Below, piece after piece: positions 1-7,786 of a stretch of DNA of 25,082 nt. The translations under genes and the position numbers were made by a program. The notes under the pieces were generated by a model that saw nothing but the letters and a program-made list of their open reading frames with translations, was not told where the DNA came from and ran no database searches. Position 1 is the first letter of the stretch. Every line of letters begins with the position of its first letter. The stretch comes from JABIAL01 sp964645825. Lineage in GTDB: Bacteria > Patescibacteriota > Patescibacteriia > UBA1558 > GWA2-36-10. The stretch is taken from positions 1 through 25,082 of the forward strand of contig CAZXZY010000009.1 in the NCBI GenBank assembly GCA_964645825.1, given 5' to 3'.

Positions 1-1
1 A

Positions 2-106
2 GAGAAAAAGATTTCAAAAATAATCTTTGATAAAGGCGCTTATAAGTATCATGGTAGAGTGCAAGCTCTAGCTGATGGTATTAGAAAAGGCGGAATAAAT
101 TTTTAA
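2..106 (+). CDS. rplR: 50S ribosomal protein L18 (C-terminal end, partial)
   Basis: An open frame enters from the left edge and stops with TAA at 104-106. Its last 34 residues contain IFDKGAYKYHGRVQALADGI, which matches the conserved end of L18 (F-D-R-G-G-Y-x-Y-H-G-R-V-x-A-L-A-D). L18 binds 5S rRNA in the large ribosomal subunit. Position fits the spc operon order L18-S5: rpsE starts two bases after this stop. The N-terminal part lies outside the window. Confidence 0.9.
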   Translation, partial: EKKISKIIFDKGAYKYHGRVQALADGIRKGGINF

Positions 107-108
107 TT

Positions 109-747
109 ATGGCAGAAGACAAGAAACAAAATAATAAACCTCAAAGTCCAACTCCAAATACCAATGGTCCTCGTAAACCAATGGCTAGTGGTAACAAACC
201 ATTCCAACGTGGTGGTCGTAGACCATTTAAACGTGGTAATGACAGAGAAAGAGATGAATTCCAACAAAAGATGGTTGATCTTGCTCGTGTTACTCGTGTG
301 ATGGCCGGTGGTAAACGTATGAAATTCAGAGCTTGTATGGTCGTTGGCGATGGTAAAGGTCAAGTAGGCATGGCAGTAGCCAAGGGTGCTGATGTAGCAG
401 ATGCTATCAACAAATCAGTTGGCAAAGCTAAGAAGCACTTGATTACAGTGCCTATTATTGATGGTACTTTACCACATCAGATTAATTTAAAATTCAAAGC
501 TGCTAGATTAATGATGAAACCAGCCAAAAAAGGTAATGGTATCAAAGCTGGTGGTGTTTTAAGAACCGTATTAGATTTAGCTGGCGTCAAAGATGCTACT
601 GCCAAAATTTTAGGTAGTAACAATAAAGTAAATAATGTTACTGCTGCCATCCAAGCTTTAAGTTCTTTTAAGGCTGATGATCGCAGTAAAAAAGCAATTA
701 AACCAGCTGATAAAGCTGTCAAAGAAAATAAAGAAGATAAAAAATAA
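109..747 (+). CDS. rpsE: 30S ribosomal protein S5
   Basis: The 212-residue product carries the S5 N-terminal double-stranded RNA-binding-like domain (about residues 49-115: QQKMVDLARVTRVMAGGKR, then VVGDGKGQVGMAVAKG) and the C-terminal domain (GIKAGGVLRTVLDLAGVKD and N-K-V-N-N-V-T-A-A-I). S5 belongs to the 30S body and contributes to decoding accuracy. An extra N-terminal stretch of about 45 residues is rich in Gln, Asn, Pro, Lys and Arg, and the C-terminus is a Lys/Glu tail; both are longer than in E. coli S5 (about 166 residues) and look disordered. It lies 2 bases after rplR and 2 bases before rplO, so it is cotranscribed. No close Shine-Dalgarno precedes the ATG. Confidence 0.96.
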   Translation: MAEDKKQNNKPQSPTPNTNGPRKPMASGNKPFQRGGRRPFKRGNDRERDEFQQKMVDLARVTRVMAGGKRMKFRACMVVGDGKGQVGMAVAKGADVADAINKSVGKAKKHLITVPIIDGTLPHQINLKFKAARLMMKPAKKGNGIKAGGVLRTVLDLAGVKDATAKILGSNNKVNNVTAAIQALSSFKADDRSKKAIKPADKAVKENKEDKK

Positions 748-749
748 TT

Positions 750-1247
750 ATGTTAACTTTACATAACTTACAAGCAAAAAAGAAAAAAATTACTGCCAAA
801 AAGAGAGTTGGTCGTGGCAATGCTTCTGGTAAAGGTACTTATTCAACTCGTGGTATGAAAGGGCAAAGATCTCGTTCTGGTGGTAAGTCAGGTTTGACGG
901 CTCGTAGTGCCAAGAGCTATATGTTACGTATTCCAAAAGTAAAAGGTTTTAATTCTTTGAAAAAGAAACCAGCTTGCGTAAACTTAAAAGCTTTACAGTA
1001 TACTTTCAATGATGGTGCAAAAATAAATGCTCGTGATTTGTTAAAAGCTGGCTTGATTGTTACTATTACTAATGGCGTAAAAATTCTTTCCTTAGGAGAC
1101 ATTAGTAAGAAATTTACAGTTGAAGCGGACGCTTTTTCTGCGGCAGCTGTTACCAAAATTGAAAAAGCTGGTGGTAAGGCCGTTTTAGTTGGCAAAGCCG
1201 CTGTTAAAGAATCTTTAAAACAAGCAAAAGATAAACAAGATGCTTAA
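750..1247 (+). CDS. rplO: 50S ribosomal protein L15
   Basis: The 165-residue protein starts with the glycine- and arginine-rich L15 extension (R-V-G-R-G-N-A-S-G-K-G-T, then G-M-K-G-Q-R-S-R-S-G-G-K) that threads into 23S rRNA, followed by the globular part ending K-I-E-K-A-G-G-K-A-V-L. It directly follows rpsE; in most bacteria rpmD (L30) lies between the two, and here only 2 bases do. It overlaps secY by 8 bases, the usual L15-SecY coupling. The last 20 residues are a short charged tail. Identification is secure from both sequence and synteny. Confidence 0.96.
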   Translation: MLTLHNLQAKKKKITAKKRVGRGNASGKGTYSTRGMKGQRSRSGGKSGLTARSAKSYMLRIPKVKGFNSLKKKPACVNLKALQYTFNDGAKINARDLLKAGLIVTITNGVKILSLGDISKKFTVEADAFSAAAVTKIEKAGGKAVLVGKAAVKESLKQAKDKQDA

Positions 1248-2517
1248 AAAATTACAACAAATTTGGAAAGCCAAAGACATTCGAAATAGTATTTTGTATG
1301 TTTTAACTTTGCTTATTGTTTTTAGAATCGCCGCCCATATTCCGATTCCTGGTATTGATGCTAGTAGTATCAAAGAAATTTTTTCTGGCAATGACATTTT
1401 TGGTTTATTAAACCTATTTTCTGGTGGTGGCATGGAAAATTTTTCCATTGTCATGCTTGGCGTTGGTCCTTACATTACTTCTTCTATTATCTTCCAGTTA
1501 TTAGTAATGATTGTGCCACGTTTAGGAGCCTTACAAAAAGAAGGGGAATATGGACAACAAAAAATCAATCAATACACTAGACGTTTGACTATTCCATTAG
1601 CCTTAGTTCAAGGTTATGGTTTCATCCACTTACTTTCTCAAAGAACTGGTGGCGCCTTGATGGATGGTATGACTAGTTTGCAGCTATTCACTGCCTTAGT
1701 GATGATTACAGCTGGTACTATTTTCTTAATGTGGTTGGGTGAATTGATTAGTGAAAAGAAAATCGGTAATGGTATTTCATTATTGATTTTTGCTGGTATT
1801 ATTGCCAGTCTACCACAATCTTTAGGCAACACCTTGATTGCTTTTGATAGTTCACAGATATTAAACTTTGTGATATTTGCCTTGATTGCTTTATTGACTA
1901 TCGTAGTTATTGTTATTATCACCGAAGGACAAAGAAATATTCCAGTATCTTATGCTCGTCATATGGTTGGCCAAAAAAGTGCTGGCGGTGTAAATACTCA
2001 CTTGCCCTTACGTGTTAACCAGGCTGGTGTTATTCCAATTATCTTTGCTATTTCAGTCATTATTTTACCACCAACAGTTGCTCAGTTTTTCTTAAACTCT
2101 AGTGTGACTTGGCTAGCTGCCATGTCTCAATGGACAATTGATATTTTCCAAAATCAAGTATTCTACGGAGTTTTCTACTTTGCGGTAGTAGTTGCCTTCA
2201 CATATTTTTATACTGCAATTATTTTCCACCCTGATCAGATTGCTGAAAATTTGCAAAAGCAAGGTGGATTTATTCCTGGTATTCGTCCTGGTCGTCACAC
2301 TGCAGAATATTTAAACAAGGTGATGACTCGTATTATTTTAGCTGGTGCTTTATTCTTGGGTATAGTAGCTGTATTACCAGTAGCTATTGCTCCATTGACT
2401 GGTATCCGTACTTTGACTTTGGGTGGTACTAGTATCTTGATTACCGTAGCTGTTGTTATTGAAACAGTAAAACAAATAGACGCGCAATTAGTAATGCGTG
2501 ACTATGAAGGATTCTAA
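1240..2517 (+). CDS. secY: Protein translocase subunit SecY
   Basis: A 425-residue protein of normal SecY length with about ten hydrophobic segments. Family landmarks include the N-terminal R-I-A-A-H-I-P-I-P-G-I-D after the first membrane helix, G-P-Y-I-T-S-S-I-I in the helix 2 region, the basic segment VNTHLPLRVNQAGVIPIIFA near the middle, and a late F-I-P-G-I-R-P-G-R-H-T loop that in SecY contacts SecA and the ribosome. It forms the membrane pore of the Sec system, needed here by the lipoprotein and S-layer-like protein encoded downstream. The start overlaps rplO by 8 bases. It is the last gene of this ribosomal operon: a terminator follows 24 bases after the stop. Confidence 0.97.
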   Translation: MLKKLQQIWKAKDIRNSILYVLTLLIVFRIAAHIPIPGIDASSIKEIFSGNDIFGLLNLFSGGGMENFSIVMLGVGPYITSSIIFQLLVMIVPRLGALQKEGEYGQQKINQYTRRLTIPLALVQGYGFIHLLSQRTGGALMDGMTSLQLFTALVMITAGTIFLMWLGELISEKKIGNGISLLIFAGIIASLPQSLGNTLIAFDSSQILNFVIFALIALLTIVVIVIITEGQRNIPVSYARHMVGQKSAGGVNTHLPLRVNQAGVIPIIFAISVIILPPTVAQFFLNSSVTWLAAMSQWTIDIFQNQVFYGVFYFAVVVAFTYFYTAIIFHPDQIAENLQKQGGFIPGIRPGRHTAEYLNKVMTRIILAGALFLGIVAVLPVAIAPLTGIRTLTLGGTSILITVAVVIETVKQIDAQLVMRDYEGF

Positions 2518-2541
2518 TGAAATATTAATCGATATTATAGG

Positions 2542-2562
2542 CCCCCAATTTTGGGGGTTTTT
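2542..2562 (+). terminator. Intrinsic terminator after secY
   Basis: CCCCC at 2542-2546 pairs with GGGGG at 2553-2557 across a short AATTTT loop (which can pair further as AA/TT), followed by a run of T at 2558-2562. Together with the promoter just downstream it separates the ribosomal operon from adk. Confidence 0.85.
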
Positions 2563-2574
2563 GTATTCAAAAAA

Positions 2575-2603
2575 TTGAGTTTTAAGCTTTATTTTGGTAT
2601 AAT
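2575..2603 (+). promoter_or_regulatory. Sigma-70-type promoter for the adk operon
   Basis: A -35-like TTGAGT (2575-2580) is followed after exactly 17 bases by a consensus -10 TATAAT (2598-2603), which is preceded by TGG, an extended -10. The predicted transcript would start near 2610, leaving a leader of only about 15 bases before the adk ATG and no room for a strong Shine-Dalgarno. Confidence 0.75.
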
Positions 2604-2624
2604 TTTGATAGTCTTTTAATAATT

Positions 2625-3272
2625 ATGAACAAAAATATAAATAAAATTATTTTGATGGGGCCGCAAGGTTCCGGCAAAACAACGCAGGGGGACAAAATTG
2701 CTGAGTTTTTAGATGTAGACATGGTCGTGGCTGGCAATATTTTACGTAAAGAAATAAGATTACAAACAGATCTAGGCAAGCAAATTGATCAGGTTGTAAA
2801 TACTGGCCGATTGATTCCTAATGAGCTGATGATTAATCTTATGTTCAAGACCATTGATCTATTAGGCGATGACAAGGGATTTATTTTAGATGGTTTTCCT
2901 CGAGACACAGAGCAAGCCGAGGCTTTAGACTTGCATTATCCAGTTGATAAAGTTTTTAACATCGAGATTTCTGATGAAGTGGCCGTACATCGTTTAGAGC
3001 AACGTCGGGTTTGTTCTAGCGGTCATGTGTTTCATTTAGAGTATCATAAACCAAAAAAAGCTGGAGTTTGTGATATTTGTCAGAAGCAATTAGTTCAAAG
3101 AAAAGATGATAAGCCAGAAACTGTTAAAAAAAGATTGGCTATTTATCATAAAGAAACTAGTCAATTATTAGATTATTATAAAAAACAAAATAAGCTTGTA
3201 GTCTTTGACGGAGAAAAATCTATTAAGGCTGTAAGTAAAGATATTTTGGATTATTTAAAAAATGTTAGATAA
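2625..3272 (+). CDS. adk: Adenylate kinase
   Basis: The 215-residue enzyme interconverts ATP + AMP and 2 ADP. The P-loop is GPQGSGKTT (residues 12-20), the AMP-binding strand and switch is F-I-L-D-G-F-P-R-D (86-94), and R-K-D-D-K-P-E-T-V-K-K-R-L follows the LID domain. The LID (about 126-160) is of the long, metal-binding type but carries three Cys (C130, C149, C152) rather than four; the usual second Cys is missing, with S131/S132 and H134/H137 nearby. The G-K-T-T in place of the more common G-K-G-T in the P-loop is another small departure. It is first in its operon and overlaps map by 11 bases. Adk beside map and secY is a conserved bacterial arrangement. Confidence 0.92.
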   Translation: MNKNINKIILMGPQGSGKTTQGDKIAEFLDVDMVVAGNILRKEIRLQTDLGKQIDQVVNTGRLIPNELMINLMFKTIDLLGDDKGFILDGFPRDTEQAEALDLHYPVDKVFNIEISDEVAVHRLEQRRVCSSGHVFHLEYHKPKKAGVCDICQKQLVQRKDDKPETVKKRLAIYHKETSQLLDYYKKQNKLVVFDGEKSIKAVSKDILDYLKNVR

Positions 3273-4008
3273 AAAATCAGACAAAGAAATAGAGATTTTA
3301 CGAGAGGGCGGAAAAATTTTGGCCCAAGTTCGTGACAAGCTCGCAGCTGCTGTAAAAATTGGTGTGACTGGTTTAGAATTGGATGCCCAAGCTCAAAAAT
3401 TGATTGAACGAGCTGGCGGCAAAGCTTCTTTTAAGGGTTATAGTGGCTTTCCCAATGCCTTATGTGTTTCAGTTAATCAAACTGTAGTGCATGGCATACC
3501 AAATGATCAGCCATTTGCTGAAGGTGACTTGGTTGGCTTGGATATTGGTATGGAATACAAAGGATTATTTACAGATACAGCAACTACTGTGCCAGTTGGT
3601 AAAATTGATTCAGCCGCTCAAAAACTATTGGATGTCACTAAAAAAGCTTTGGAAATAGGCTTGTCTCAAGTGGGTCCAGATGGATATATTGGAGATATTG
3701 GCAAAGCTATTGAAAAATATGTAAAGCCCTTTGGTTTTGGTATTGTCCAAGATTTGGCTGGTCACGGAGTTGGTCGAGCAGTACATGAAGACCCAGTTAT
3801 TCCTCATTATGATTCTGGTCAAAAATTAGATAAAATGTTTCCAGGACTTGTGATTGCCATCGAACCGATGATCAATTTAGGTACTTATGAGGTAGTTATT
3901 GAGGATGATAATTGGGGTGTAAATAGTGCTGATAATACCATGACTGCTCACTTTGAACATACCGTAGTTGTGACTGAAGATGGTTATGAAATTTTAACTC
4001 AATCATAA
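3262..4008 (+). CDS. map: Methionine aminopeptidase, type I
   Basis: The 248-residue pita-bread enzyme removes the initiator methionine from new proteins. All expected active-site residues are visible: H77 (V-V-H-G-I-P) and the two-metal ligands D94 (G-L-D-I-G), D105 (F-T-D-T-A), H168 (A-G-H-G-V-G-R), E201 (A-I-E-P-M) and E232 (F-E-H-T-V-V-V-T). There is no N-terminal zinc-finger extension and no type II insert. The start codon lies inside the end of adk (11-base overlap) and the stop shares one base with the ruvX start, so translation is probably coupled along the operon. In many bacteria infA and rpmJ follow map; here they do not. Confidence 0.96.
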   Translation: MLDKKSDKEIEILREGGKILAQVRDKLAAAVKIGVTGLELDAQAQKLIERAGGKASFKGYSGFPNALCVSVNQTVVHGIPNDQPFAEGDLVGLDIGMEYKGLFTDTATTVPVGKIDSAAQKLLDVTKKALEIGLSQVGPDGYIGDIGKAIEKYVKPFGFGIVQDLAGHGVGRAVHEDPVIPHYDSGQKLDKMFPGLVIAIEPMINLGTYEVVIEDDNWGVNSADNTMTAHFEHTVVVTEDGYEILTQS

Positions 4009-4412
4009 TGCCTAATATGCCAGCTATAAAAATATTGGGGATAGATTATGGTGATAAGCGAACGGGATTGGCTTTGGCAGAATCTAATAGTATGGCCGCG
4101 CCTTATAAGGTATTGACAAGTCAGCAACAAGAATTAATTACAGAATTAAAGCAAATAATTACAGAAGAAAATATAGATGCAATAGTAGTTGGTTTACCAC
4201 ATAGTTTATCAGGTCAAACAAATGAGCGTTTACAAATCACCGAAAAGTTTATCGCAGATTTAAAACAGCAAGTAGATGTCAGTATTGAGACTGTTGATGA
4301 GCAATTAACTTCAAAACTATACTCCAAAATGGGAGTAACTAAGGATATTGACAAACATGCAGCAACCGCTATTTTGGAGACTTGGTTAGCTCAGAATAAA
4401 ATAAATGATTGA
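4008..4412 (+). CDS. ruvX: Putative Holliday junction resolvase / pre-16S rRNA nuclease (YqgF/RuvX family)
   Basis: The 134-residue protein has the RNase H-like fold motifs of the YqgF family: I-L-G-I-D-Y-G-D-K-R-T-G with D13, V-V-G-L-P-H-S-L-S-G-Q (60-70), D-E-Q-L-T-S (97-102) with E98, and D-K-H-A-A-T-A-I-L-E-T-W-L with D115. These acidic residues are the predicted metal-binding catalytic set. Family members act in 16S rRNA 5'-end maturation and have been proposed as resolvases; the sequence cannot decide between them. The ATG at 4008 overlaps the map stop, and a second in-frame ATG at 4017 is an equally plausible start. It ends in TGA, evidence that TGA is a stop in this genome. Confidence 0.88.
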   Translation: MPNMPAIKILGIDYGDKRTGLALAESNSMAAPYKVLTSQQQELITELKQIITEENIDAIVVGLPHSLSGQTNERLQITEKFIADLKQQVDVSIETVDEQLTSKLYSKMGVTKDIDKHAATAILETWLAQNKIND

Positions 4413-5487
4413 TTATCGTTTAAAATTTCTTCTAGTATTTTTGTTAAGCTTTGTTTTAGCTTTATTTTTTACTCGTTTAGTTATTTGTTTGGCTCGTCGC
4501 TGGAACATCTTGGATAATCCACGGGTGGCTGATAGAAAAATACACAAATTTAGCACTCCCTTGCTTGGTGGCTTAGCTATTTACGCTACTTTGTTGAGTG
4601 TTATTTTTATTTTATGGTCACAAGGACATCTATTGGACGATCGAATGCCTGGCAGCTTGGTGATTTATTTTTTGATAGCTGGATTAGTCTTGATGATCAA
4701 TGGCTATTTAGATGACAAATATAGATTGCCAGCTAAAATAACTATTTGGGGACCAGTGATAGCAGTCATTATTATGCTTGTTGGTGGCCTGAGAATTAGC
4801 TATGTCACTAGTTGGCAAGGAGGTGTTTTGTATCTTGATCAGATATTCGGTTCATTTGATAATCTAGCTAGCCTTTTAATGTTGGTTCTGACTTTTATTT
4901 GGCTACTAGGTATGACTTATACAACTAAGTTTCTGGACGGCATTGATGGTTTAGCTTCTGGTATTGGTTTGATTGCTAGTTTGGTCATTTTTCTTGTTAG
5001 CTTATCTTGGGATGTAGTAGGATCCACTACTTCTCTACTTGCAATTAGTTTAGCTGGTGCTTGTTTAGGATTTTTAATTTGGAATTGGCATCCAGCCAAA
5101 GTTTTTTTAGGAGAATCTGGTAGCACTTTGATTGGCTTCACTTTGGGAGTTTTGGCTATTATTTCCGGATCCAAGATAGCAACTGCCTTGTTAGTGATGG
5201 GCCTACCTATTTTAGACGCATTTTGGGTCATTATTTGGCGTTTTAAGCACCATAAACCCATTTGGCAGGGCGATAGTCAGCATTTGCACTTTAGACTCTT
5301 AGGGGCTGGCTTATCTCAGAGGCAGGTGGTATTATTTATTAGCTTCGTTAGTTTATTATTTGGTTTAGTGTCTATTTTCTTTACGACCAAAGCTAAGGTA
5401 AGCGCCTTGAGTTTTTTATTGATATTTATGTTTATTGTCACTGGTTGGCTTAAGTTTAAATTGAAAAGTAATGAGCAGCTTGATTAA
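4405..5487 (+). CDS. WecA/TagO/MraY-family polyprenyl-phosphate sugar-1-phosphate transferase
   Basis: A 360-residue polytopic membrane protein with about ten hydrophobic segments and the family landmarks in order: D-R-K-I-H-K-F-S-T-P-L-L-G-G (43-56), D103-D104 (Y-L-D-D-K-Y-R-L-P-A-K), K-F-L-D-G-I-D-G-L-A-S-G (175-186, D178 and D181), F-L-G-E-S-G-S (234-240) and H-L-H-F-R (293-297). The family moves a sugar-1-phosphate from a UDP-sugar to undecaprenyl phosphate, the first membrane step of many surface glycans. It is closer to WecA/TagO than to MraY, since it sits outside a peptidoglycan cluster and near glycan genes. Odd points: Glu237 where many members have Asp in G-D-x-G-S, and Lys175 where many have Asn. 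The start overlaps ruvX by 8 bases. Confidence 0.85.
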   Translation: MIDYRLKFLLVFLLSFVLALFFTRLVICLARRWNILDNPRVADRKIHKFSTPLLGGLAIYATLLSVIFILWSQGHLLDDRMPGSLVIYFLIAGLVLMINGYLDDKYRLPAKITIWGPVIAVIIMLVGGLRISYVTSWQGGVLYLDQIFGSFDNLASLLMLVLTFIWLLGMTYTTKFLDGIDGLASGIGLIASLVIFLVSLSWDVVGSTTSLLAISLAGACLGFLIWNWHPAKVFLGESGSTLIGFTLGVLAIISGSKIATALLVMGLPILDAFWVIIWRFKHHKPIWQGDSQHLHFRLLGAGLSQRQVVLFISFVSLLFGLVSIFFTTKAKVSALSFLLIFMFIVTGWLKFKLKSNEQLD

Positions 5488-5905
5488 ATTTCTATTTTTA
5501 TTTTCTTTATTTTTTATTATAGTTGGCTGTAGTCAAAAATTAGCCACAACTACACTTAGCTTGCAGGGAGAAGAATTTACAGTAGAAATTGTCGATACAC
5601 TAGCTAGTCAAAAACAAGGTTTAAGTAATCGACAAAATTTAGCTGGAAATAGTGGTATGTTATTTGTCTTTGAAGATTTAAAGGTTAGATCTTTTTGGAT
5701 GAAAGACATGAATTTTCCACTAGATATTATTTGGTTAGTTGATGATAAGATTATTGGCTGGAAGAAAAATGCTCCAGTACCACAAGATGATGTTTTTCCT
5801 AGTTATAAGTCTCCTCAGCCAGCAAATCAAGTTTTGGAAATCTCAGCTGGCCTAATAGAACAATTAAATTTAGAAATAGGCGATATAATCACTATTAATT
5901 TATGA
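5471..5905 (+). CDS. DUF192-family lipoprotein
   Basis: The 144-residue product begins with a short hydrophobic signal and a lipobox I-V-G-C (residues 17-20), so it should be lipid-anchored at Cys20 on the outer face of the membrane. The rest is a DUF192 domain: V-E-I-V-D-T-L-A-S-Q-K-Q-G-L-S-N-R, then G-M-L-F-V-F, then S-F-W-M-K-D-M-N-F-P-L-D-I-I-W and a final I-E-Q-L-N-L-E-I-G-D. Members are small extracellular beta-barrel-like proteins of unsettled function. The gene overlaps the preceding transferase by 17 bases and is followed one base later by a membrane protein, so it belongs to the same operon. Confidence 0.88.
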   Translation: MSSLIKFLFLFSLFFIIVGCSQKLATTTLSLQGEEFTVEIVDTLASQKQGLSNRQNLAGNSGMLFVFEDLKVRSFWMKDMNFPLDIIWLVDDKIIGWKKNAPVPQDDVFPSYKSPQPANQVLEISAGLIEQLNLEIGDIITINL

Positions 5906-5906
5906 T

Positions 5907-6632
5907 ATGCTTAAAAAATTAATACCATTTATCACACCCCTTTTGATGACTATTGGTTTTTGGCAAATATTTTCTCGACCGGCCAGCGTATTTGTGATAG
6001 GTGGAATTTCTATTTTATTGATTATTATTACCGGTAAGATTCTAGCTAAACAAAACTTTATTCGTTTTTTCCGTTTATGGATCAATTTATCTTTAGTCTA
6101 TTTTACTCAGGTATTATTTATGATTGTCCTGACTTCTGATAGTTTGCGCTACTGGTTGTCTATATTATGGCTTTTAGTTTGGATATTAGTATTTTGGCTA
6201 TTACGCAATTATTTTGTGAAGCTAAAAGATATAAATGATTTAGATTATTTATCTTTTAATAGATTTTTGTATTATTTATCTTTTTGGCTTTTGTCTTGTA
6301 GCTTGTATTATCTGATAATTTTTATTAATTTTTCAGTAGTTTATAGTTTAGGCATTTTATTAGTAGCTACTTATTGGTGGAGTAAAGAAATAATGATGTT
6401 TAATAATGTCCAATTGCCTAAATTTTTTATTTGGCTGGTATTATTGACAGTAGCTGAGATTCTGCTAGCCTTATACCTAATGCCCTTAGGTTTTTATGTA
6501 GCAGGTACCATTGCTACTATATGGTTATTTTTTGTGCTAGAGTTGTTACTATTGCGCTCTCGGCACTTTATCCGTTATTTATTATTATTTTTAGCAGCGG
6601 TAATTATGTTATTAATTACCTCAATTATATAA
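5907..6632 (+). CDS. Unrecognised polytopic membrane protein
   Basis: I do not recognise this 241-residue protein. It is mostly hydrophobic, with about seven or eight probable membrane helices separated by short basic or aromatic loops (for example R-N-Y-F-V-K-L-K-D-I-N-D-L-D near residues 100-113 and W-W-S-K-E-I near 157-162). It is rich in Leu, Ile, Phe, Tyr and Trp. No catalytic motif or repeat stands out. It starts one base after the DUF192 lipoprotein and is followed 17 bases later by the HtrA-like gene. Its setting suggests an envelope role, but nothing in the sequence says which. Confidence 0.75.
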   Translation: MLKKLIPFITPLLMTIGFWQIFSRPASVFVIGGISILLIIITGKILAKQNFIRFFRLWINLSLVYFTQVLFMIVLTSDSLRYWLSILWLLVWILVFWLLRNYFVKLKDINDLDYLSFNRFLYYLSFWLLSCSLYYLIIFINFSVVYSLGILLVATYWWSKEIMMFNNVQLPKFFIWLVLLTVAEILLALYLMPLGFYVAGTIATIWLFFVLELLLLRSRHFIRYLLLFLAAVIMLLITSII

Positions 6633-6649
6633 AATGTTAATTTAAAAGT

Positions 6650-7741
6650 ATGGAAGACAGACAAAAACATTTTGAAAGACCAACTACTCAACGACCACAG
6701 TCTTTATTTAGCTTGACTATTCTAGCTGGTGTAATTGGCTTATTAACCGGAGCAGTTGGCTATGTGGTGGTACAATTTAGTGATTGGTCGCCAAATGCTT
6801 CTTACTTAAATTCTCCTGAATTGAGTAGAGTAATCAAATTTGACATTGATCAACCAATGTTAGAGTTGTCACGTAAATACCAACAAAGTGTGGCCGGTGT
6901 TTATCGTCAGGTAGCACCAATCAGCAAACTAGGCAATTCATTGTTTACGGCTGATGATCTGCTTGGTTCAGCTACAGTAGTGACTAGTGATGGTTGGCTA
7001 ATGTCCACAGATCAAGTTATTAAAAATGATACCCACGTTATTATCTTGGGTGATGATGTTTATGAAATAGAAGAAATTAAGCGTGATGATTTTCTTAATG
7101 TCGTTTTTGTAAAAATAGACGCTAATTTTTTACAGCCGATTGGTTTTCCTTTAACGGAAAATTTGCGTGCAGGGGAGCATCTATTTACCAATTCAGATAC
7201 GCCACAATCTATAGAACATTTATATCAGGCTGATTACTTAGCGCATGATCATTATGTAACAGAAAAGTTTTTATCCACCGATACTTTAGATTATTATTTA
7301 TTGCTAGGTGATCAAAATACTGCCATTTCTCTAGCCGCTCCTTACTTCAGCGCCAATGGTGATGTGTTGGGGCTAGCATATGAATTAGGCAATGAAAAGG
7401 TCTTATTGCCAGCTGAATACCTAAAGCAATCTGTAAAACACCTGTTAAGTGAGACAGAAAGAGTTGAGTTAGGCTTGTATTATATTGATTTAGAAAATAA
7501 CAGTGGCTTTGTAAGAAAAGGTCATATGGTTTATCATTCTCAATTAGCACCAGTGGTTTATAATTCAACAGCAGCTCGTGCTAACTTGCGTATGTACGAT
7601 CAAATAGTGGCCGTTAATAGCGATGTTGTTTCTGCTAGTAGAACTTTGACTTCTATTTTACAAAATTATCGTGTAGGTGATAAAGTAATATTGCGTATCT
7701 TGCGTAATGAAGTAGAACAAGATATTGAGATTGAATTATAA
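6650..7741 (+). CDS. HtrA-like membrane-anchored protein with PDZ domain, catalytic triad absent
   Basis: This 363-residue protein has one N-terminal membrane helix (about 20-42), a trypsin-like region (about 75-265) and a C-terminal PDZ domain (about 272-363, with A-R-A-N-L-R-M-Y-D-Q-I-V-A-V-N and G-D-K-V-I-L-R-I-L-R). That is the layout of DegS/HtrA. Compared with the family, the protease core is recognisable but dead by sequence: G-S-A-T-V-V-T-S-D-G-W-L-M-S-T-D-Q-V-I has Gln122 where the catalytic His of the N-H-V-V motif belongs; N150 stands at the Asp position; and the G-N-S-G-G-P-L serine loop is replaced by I-S-L-A-A-P-Y with Leu228 at the Ser site, followed by the conserved N-G-D-V-L-G-L. 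It is probably an extracytoplasmic binding or scaffold protein. It ends the adk operon. Confidence 0.82.
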   Translation: MEDRQKHFERPTTQRPQSLFSLTILAGVIGLLTGAVGYVVVQFSDWSPNASYLNSPELSRVIKFDIDQPMLELSRKYQQSVAGVYRQVAPISKLGNSLFTADDLLGSATVVTSDGWLMSTDQVIKNDTHVIILGDDVYEIEEIKRDDFLNVVFVKIDANFLQPIGFPLTENLRAGEHLFTNSDTPQSIEHLYQADYLAHDHYVTEKFLSTDTLDYYLLLGDQNTAISLAAPYFSANGDVLGLAYELGNEKVLLPAEYLKQSVKHLLSETERVELGLYYIDLENNSGFVRKGHMVYHSQLAPVVYNSTAARANLRMYDQIVAVNSDVVSASRTLTSILQNYRVGDKVILRILRNEVEQDIEIEL

Positions 7742-7753
7742 AATTTATTAGTT

Positions 7754-7786
7754 AAAAAACTCACTGGATTACTCAGTGAGTTTTTT
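7754..7786. terminator. Bidirectional intrinsic terminator
   Basis: CTCACTG (7760-7766) pairs with CAGTGAG (7774-7780) over a 7-base loop. A-run on the left (7754-7759) and T-run on the right (7781-7786) let it work on both strands. It closes the plus-strand adk operon and the minus-strand HTH gene, whose TAA stop (complement of 7769-7771) lies in the loop. Confidence 0.88.

Noticed and set aside
103..363. Long antisense open frame inside rpsE (and similar frames inside rplO, secY and the S-layer-like gene)
   Set aside because: They mirror the codon pattern of real genes on the other strand, have no family features, and cover conserved coding sequence.
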